A program made the position numbers and the translations under genes. DNA of 64,000 bases, from positions 11,222,001-11,286,000 of the forward strand of contig NC_134999.1 of NCBI RefSeq assembly GCF_051020985.1. The letters are read 5' to 3'. The first letter of the stretch is position 1. Each line of letters begins with the position of its first letter. The notes beneath the pieces were generated by a model that did not search any database, was not told the DNA's origin, and saw only the letters and a list, made by a program, of their open reading frames with translations. Source of the stretch: Nomia melanderi (lineage: Eukaryota; Arthropoda; Insecta; Hymenoptera; Halictidae). Below are positions 60,190 to 64,000 of the stretch, piece by piece.

Positions 60190-60705
60190 GATAACAACAA
60201 AATAAATTATGAAGAGAAGGAGAATAATACAAAATTAATGATTCGAATGCAGAATCAAAAAGTTTCTCAAAATGACGACAAAACAAAATATAATGAGAAG
60301 AAGAGTAATTCAAAATTGGATAATCCACTCATAAAAGTAAAAGTTTCCGAAAACAATAAATTCACAAACACATCAGATTACAAAATAAGGAAAAATATTT
60401 CAAAATTCATGATTTATCAGTATCGAGTAAAAATTTTCCAAACATCAAAGCCAAAAGATATTGAACATAAAATAAGAAAGTTTCACAAAATGGTAACAGA
60501 ACAAATTATAAAATGCAGAAGAACATTGCAAAATTCATAATTCGCTTGTAACAAGTAAAATAACAGTTTTCCAACAAGTTAAACCTAAAAGAAGTTGAAC
60601 AGGAAGGTAAAAATTTTCACAAAATGGCAACAAGGTGAATTATAAGATCCAAGAGAACATTCCAAAATTCATAATTCGCTTGTAACGAGTAAAGTAACAG
60701 CGCTG
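60190..60705 (+). repeat. Minisatellite, about 134-bp unit, about four degenerate copies
   Basis: The anchor TTTCWCAAAATG occurs at 60263, 60481 and 60615, with a diverged TTTCCGAAAACA at 60344. The last two full units have an offset of exactly 134, the 60344 unit is 137, and the 60263 unit is shortened to 81. A second anchor, CAAAATTCATAATTCGCTTGTAAC, marks the unit ends at about 60529 and 60663. The array is open as a 100-codon lysine- and asparagine-rich ORF (60238-60540). That is a product of the A-rich repeat, not a gene. Confidence 0.85.
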
Positions 60706-62190
60706 TTGAACACGAGATCGGCAAGTTTAGCGAATCGGATGAATTGATTCGAAATGTTGCACGCGACAGTGATCACGGTTCCGCGGTGAAGATTGCCCGT
60801 CGCAGCCCTCGAAACTTTCTGGTCCATTCGCCGGCTGGTCCGCGATATTACGTTTTTGACAGTGTCGCGCGCAAGCCGGCCCATTCTCGTCGGATTTAAG
60901 CGTTATCCAGCTGCAGTTCCGAAGTAAACGCGCGTGACTTTAATCGAGCATAAAGTTGAAACGGCGCATAAACTCGGCCGGCGGCGGGTCGATACTTCTA
61001 CGTAAAGCCGACGTCGAGGAACGTTTCGCGCTTTTAAGTTATTTCAGTCACGATGCCCCGGCCCCTTATGAATTATCGTTATTATCCTTCGGCCGTTTCT
61101 GATGGCGTCTCAGAAATTTTCCCTCGGAGAACTGTCGCGAGACGTCCGCCCGCTACTTTTTCTCCCCTTTCTTTTTATGTTTTTTCATCCCTTATCCGGA
61201 GAAGTCAAACGTTGTTAATCGCTTGAAAATTACGACCTCTGCTTATTCTTCGTTGCTTCCGCTTTAATAAACATGAGTATTTAAGTGTTCCCCTTGAAAG
61301 AGGTCATAAAGAGTATTAAAAATTTTAACGGGAATGTTAATCGCGAAATAGGATTAGGTTTATTTAACAAATGTCTCTTTCAAGCTATGATCAATAAAGT
61401 GTTTACAAGTGAAAATCATTCTATTACCGAAGTAATATTATGCTTTTCATATGTGTAATTCTTTATTAGCAAATCTATTATTTCTAAAATCGATTAGACA
61501 TCAATATCTCTTGTAACTATTATTTTTCACGTTTGTAAACAGTGCCGAGAAATAACTACATCCAATTAGACCCACACACACATTTAGAAAATTGCTTCCA
61601 AGGTTCTGTAGTTAGCAAACACAAGCGTAGAATAACAAAGAAGGAGAGTGTACGTTTGCAGAGCCTACAGGAGCGAATTACAGGATCCCTTTGCTTTCGT
61701 TAAACCACGTCGTTGCGATCGGCCGCTGTAATCGCGTGCTCGATGTGACGAAACGTGGTTTTCGGCTGATCTCAAGGTAGTCGATGGGATCACGTACCAG
61801 ACGGGGGGGTTTATTATAAGGAAGGAAAATCAAACATAACGACGGCTGCCAGGGATCAGGTGAATTTAATCCAAGTCGCTGCTAATCCAAACCGATGTCT
61901 AAATAATCGTATCGTACGTGAAATAACAATCGATATCTTTTTATTCCCAGATTAAAGTATCGAATGAAACATGAACGGCGCTGAAACACTTAGATTCGTT
62001 TATTTCAAAATCGTACGTAAATGTTTGTACGATTTCAAAAGACAATTGCATTAAATAGTTTATTCAATCGCATAGTAATATTACATATAAACCATTTATA
62101 AAATAAGAAACCTGAGGCAACAAACCGTCATAACTAAGTTAAAAATTATTTTAAGAAAGAGAGTTAAAAATTTTACACGTTTATGTTCTT
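60706..62190. other. Non-coding spacer
   Basis: CpG-dense at 60706-61140 and 61640-61900. AT-rich at 61200-61630 and 61900-62190. A run of seven G lies at 61803-61809. No gene was recognised. Confidence 0.5.
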
Positions 62191-62320
62191 TACATTTCGC
62201 TAAGTAGTCACAGGTTTAATTATACCAGACGCTAGCTTTTCATAGTTTTAATTATACCAGGCGCTAGACGTTAGCTTCTGTACAATTCGCTAAGCAATCA
62301 TAGTTGTAATTATACCAGAC
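62191..62320 (+). repeat. Short tandem repeat cluster with TAATTATACCAGRC
   Basis: TAATTATACCAGRC occurs three times between 62217 and 62320. The longer unit TTCGCTAAGYARTCAYAG...TAATTATACCAGAC occurs at 62196 and 62286, an offset of 90. GCTAG words lie between the copies. Confidence 0.75.
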
Positions 62321-64000
62321 TCGCAGGATTCATAGAGTGCGGCTTGCCTGTGAAATATTCTCCACCTGAAAACAAAAGTTTTATCAGCTTCGAAAAACAA
62401 GAATAATAAAAAAAAAAATAGAAGCGAAAGCAATTCTTCAAAAGAAATTTGCTAGACGCGCACTTCCATCTGTTCGAAAGTCCTCCAGCCCGGACGCGAA
62501 AGAGGCCGGAAGTCAGCTACTCCGTTATCGCAGCCGCGTTACTCTTCAAACTCTCCTCGTCGGTCTCGATCGCAGAAACTTCTCGTTCGGGAGTGGTAAA
62601 ACCGCGAGGAACAGTTCCTTCTTTCGCGAAACTTCAGATAAGACTGGATATATACAGGGCGCGGTCAGGAATCTCACGCAGAATTATTCCTTCTGCGAGA
62701 AATACGTCGGAAATCCTTCATTTTAATCTTTCCTCTTACAATTTAATAATTACACTCCGAAACTCATTATTTACCATTCTAAATTCATTCTCCTAACAAT
62801 GTTTATAAACAAGATATCACACCCAAGGTTTCTAAGAAGCATTTTATCAATGCGAATTAAGAAAGTCAACATTCTTTTCATCGCTAATGCCAGTTCAGTC
62901 TTCAACATTGTTCTCATTAATTCGTTAACTTCCATGTTTCTTTGTAATTTTATGAACCGGCACATGTTACGAATACTGGAACACCTTTGACTCATTAATA
63001 AATCTGGAACACTTGACGAATCTCCGAGTTCCTCCGTCCCAACGGAGCACGGGCTCCGTAAATCCGATTTAAATGTTCGGCGGTAGCGATCGGTCTGCAC
63101 CGCAAGTTCTTTTTTCCGGTCGTTCCGCCGTCTTCTCATCTTGTTCCATTAGTTTCCACGTCGGCTGGGAAGTTCTCGAGTGCGCCGTTTATAAATAAGA
63201 AGCCGGTCGGTCGTCTTTCGCGAATTGCACGTGGCTCGTTCCCGTCCCTCGCCGAACAACCGGCTCGTTGAACTCCTGAGAGGGCGGCACTCGAGCCTCC
63301 AAGAGGTCGATCACCGTCGATTATCGTGCCATGAATCTGGCTACATGCGAAATCCACTCGGTGTCCCGGTAATAGTGGGCCAAACGCGTGAAATAGACAC
63401 GTTTCTGATTATCATCCTTCGTGCTTGCTCACGTGTTCGCAAACAGAAGCTCCCTGTGCCCTTAACATCAAAACCGACGCACTATTTAAATACTCGCACT
63501 CGTTTCCCTACTTACCTCCCTTCAATTTTTCTAACCTAATTTCGGTCGGAGTATCTCTACATTGCTCTTTCACGTTTTATAAGTTCGATTGTTTTGAAAA
63601 CAGAGTTCCAAACCAACAACTTAGTTTTTTTTCTCCAACTGCAGTACTACGTGCAACATTAATAAACATGAATTAAAAAACTTCGAACTTCAAATTCCGA
63701 AGTTGAACATTAAACAAAACTCACATCTCCAACACCTCCAAATGACCCTCAATACCCAAAATCTGAAAACCCCAAAATTCCCACAAAGAAATGATTCCAT
63801 AACTCGCGTAGATTCATAGCAATCGGTGTAGTCGTGTGAAAATGTTGATTCGAAAGCACAATGTTGCACCATAAACGACGCCCGCCGCGTCGGTGGCTTG
63901 CCTATCACAAAACCGACGAGCCGAATAGCGAGCGTGACGGATGCAGAGCTCGGTCGCGGTCGTCGTCGTCGCGTCGTCGTATCGCGGAGGATTCAATCGG
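62321..64000. other. Non-coding stretch to the window end
   Basis: CpG-richer at 62450-62660, 63030-63400 and 63880-64000. AT-rich between. ORFs of 104-122 codons on both strands (62449-62796, 62771-63139, 63225-63539) have no recognised family. The last 110 bases are CpG-dense with a GTC/GTCGTC run (63954-63980), and may be the edge of a larger CpG block outside the window. Confidence 0.45.
63954..63980 (+). repeat. GTC trinucleotide run
   Basis: Imperfect (GTC)n interrupted by GC, at the CpG-dense right edge of the window. Confidence 0.8.

Overview
The window looks like non-coding DNA from an animal nuclear genome, most likely an insect and plausibly a hymenopteran (bee, wasp or ant). The organism is an inference. 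It rests on eukaryote-like gene sparsity (64 kb without one convincing open reading frame), on CpG-rich but not uniformly GC-rich composition, on many AT-rich micro- and minisatellites, and on short TTAA-associated repeats. No rRNA, tRNA, CRISPR array, bacterial operon or viral gene was recognised. The longest ORF is 239 codons, and it begins inside the end of a transposon-like repeat.

Layout. Blocks of roughly 0.3-1.2 kb alternate along the whole window. CpG-dense blocks lie for example at about 230-1330, 4620-5120, 9240-9760, 10990-11740, 13550-14480, 15480-16140, 18770-20560, 22110-22560, 24900-25530, 27230-27760, 29400-30430, 32580-33420, 42810-43620, 44990-45580, 51210-51800, 56930-57990 and 60690-61140. 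AT-rich blocks separate them. Medium-length ORFs pile up in the CpG-dense blocks, often in several frames and on both strands at once. That is what composition alone produces, so they are not reported as genes. The window could be intergenic, or lie inside long introns of a gene whose exons are outside it or too short to recognise by eye.

What can be supported. (1) Several diverged tandem duplications and minisatellites sit in the AT-rich blocks: 6021-6294, 7121-7280, 9655-10120, 35925-36205, 53124-53425, 60190-60705 and 62191-62320. (2) A dispersed repeat occurs near 4243-4404, 35016-35199 and 50680-50868. It shares the core TATCAATCGTTRACC, and a 217-bp MITE-like element (50873-51089) with piggyBac-style TTAA ends directly abuts the third copy. 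(3) Inverted repeats and palindromes are clustered at 5229-5379 and 22275-22508, with single examples at 4773-4829, 42892-42959, 51451-51502 and 57307-57355. (4) Short motifs of regulatory type occur in the CpG-dense blocks: two E-boxes one base apart, a GTCACGTGAC site, and repeated YY1/Pho-like GCCGCCATNTT sites.

No multi-gene system is visible. The best candidates for unknown biology are the structured 22.3-22.5 kb locus and the TTAA-bounded repeat family. Both need folding, conservation and copy-number tests that could not be run here.
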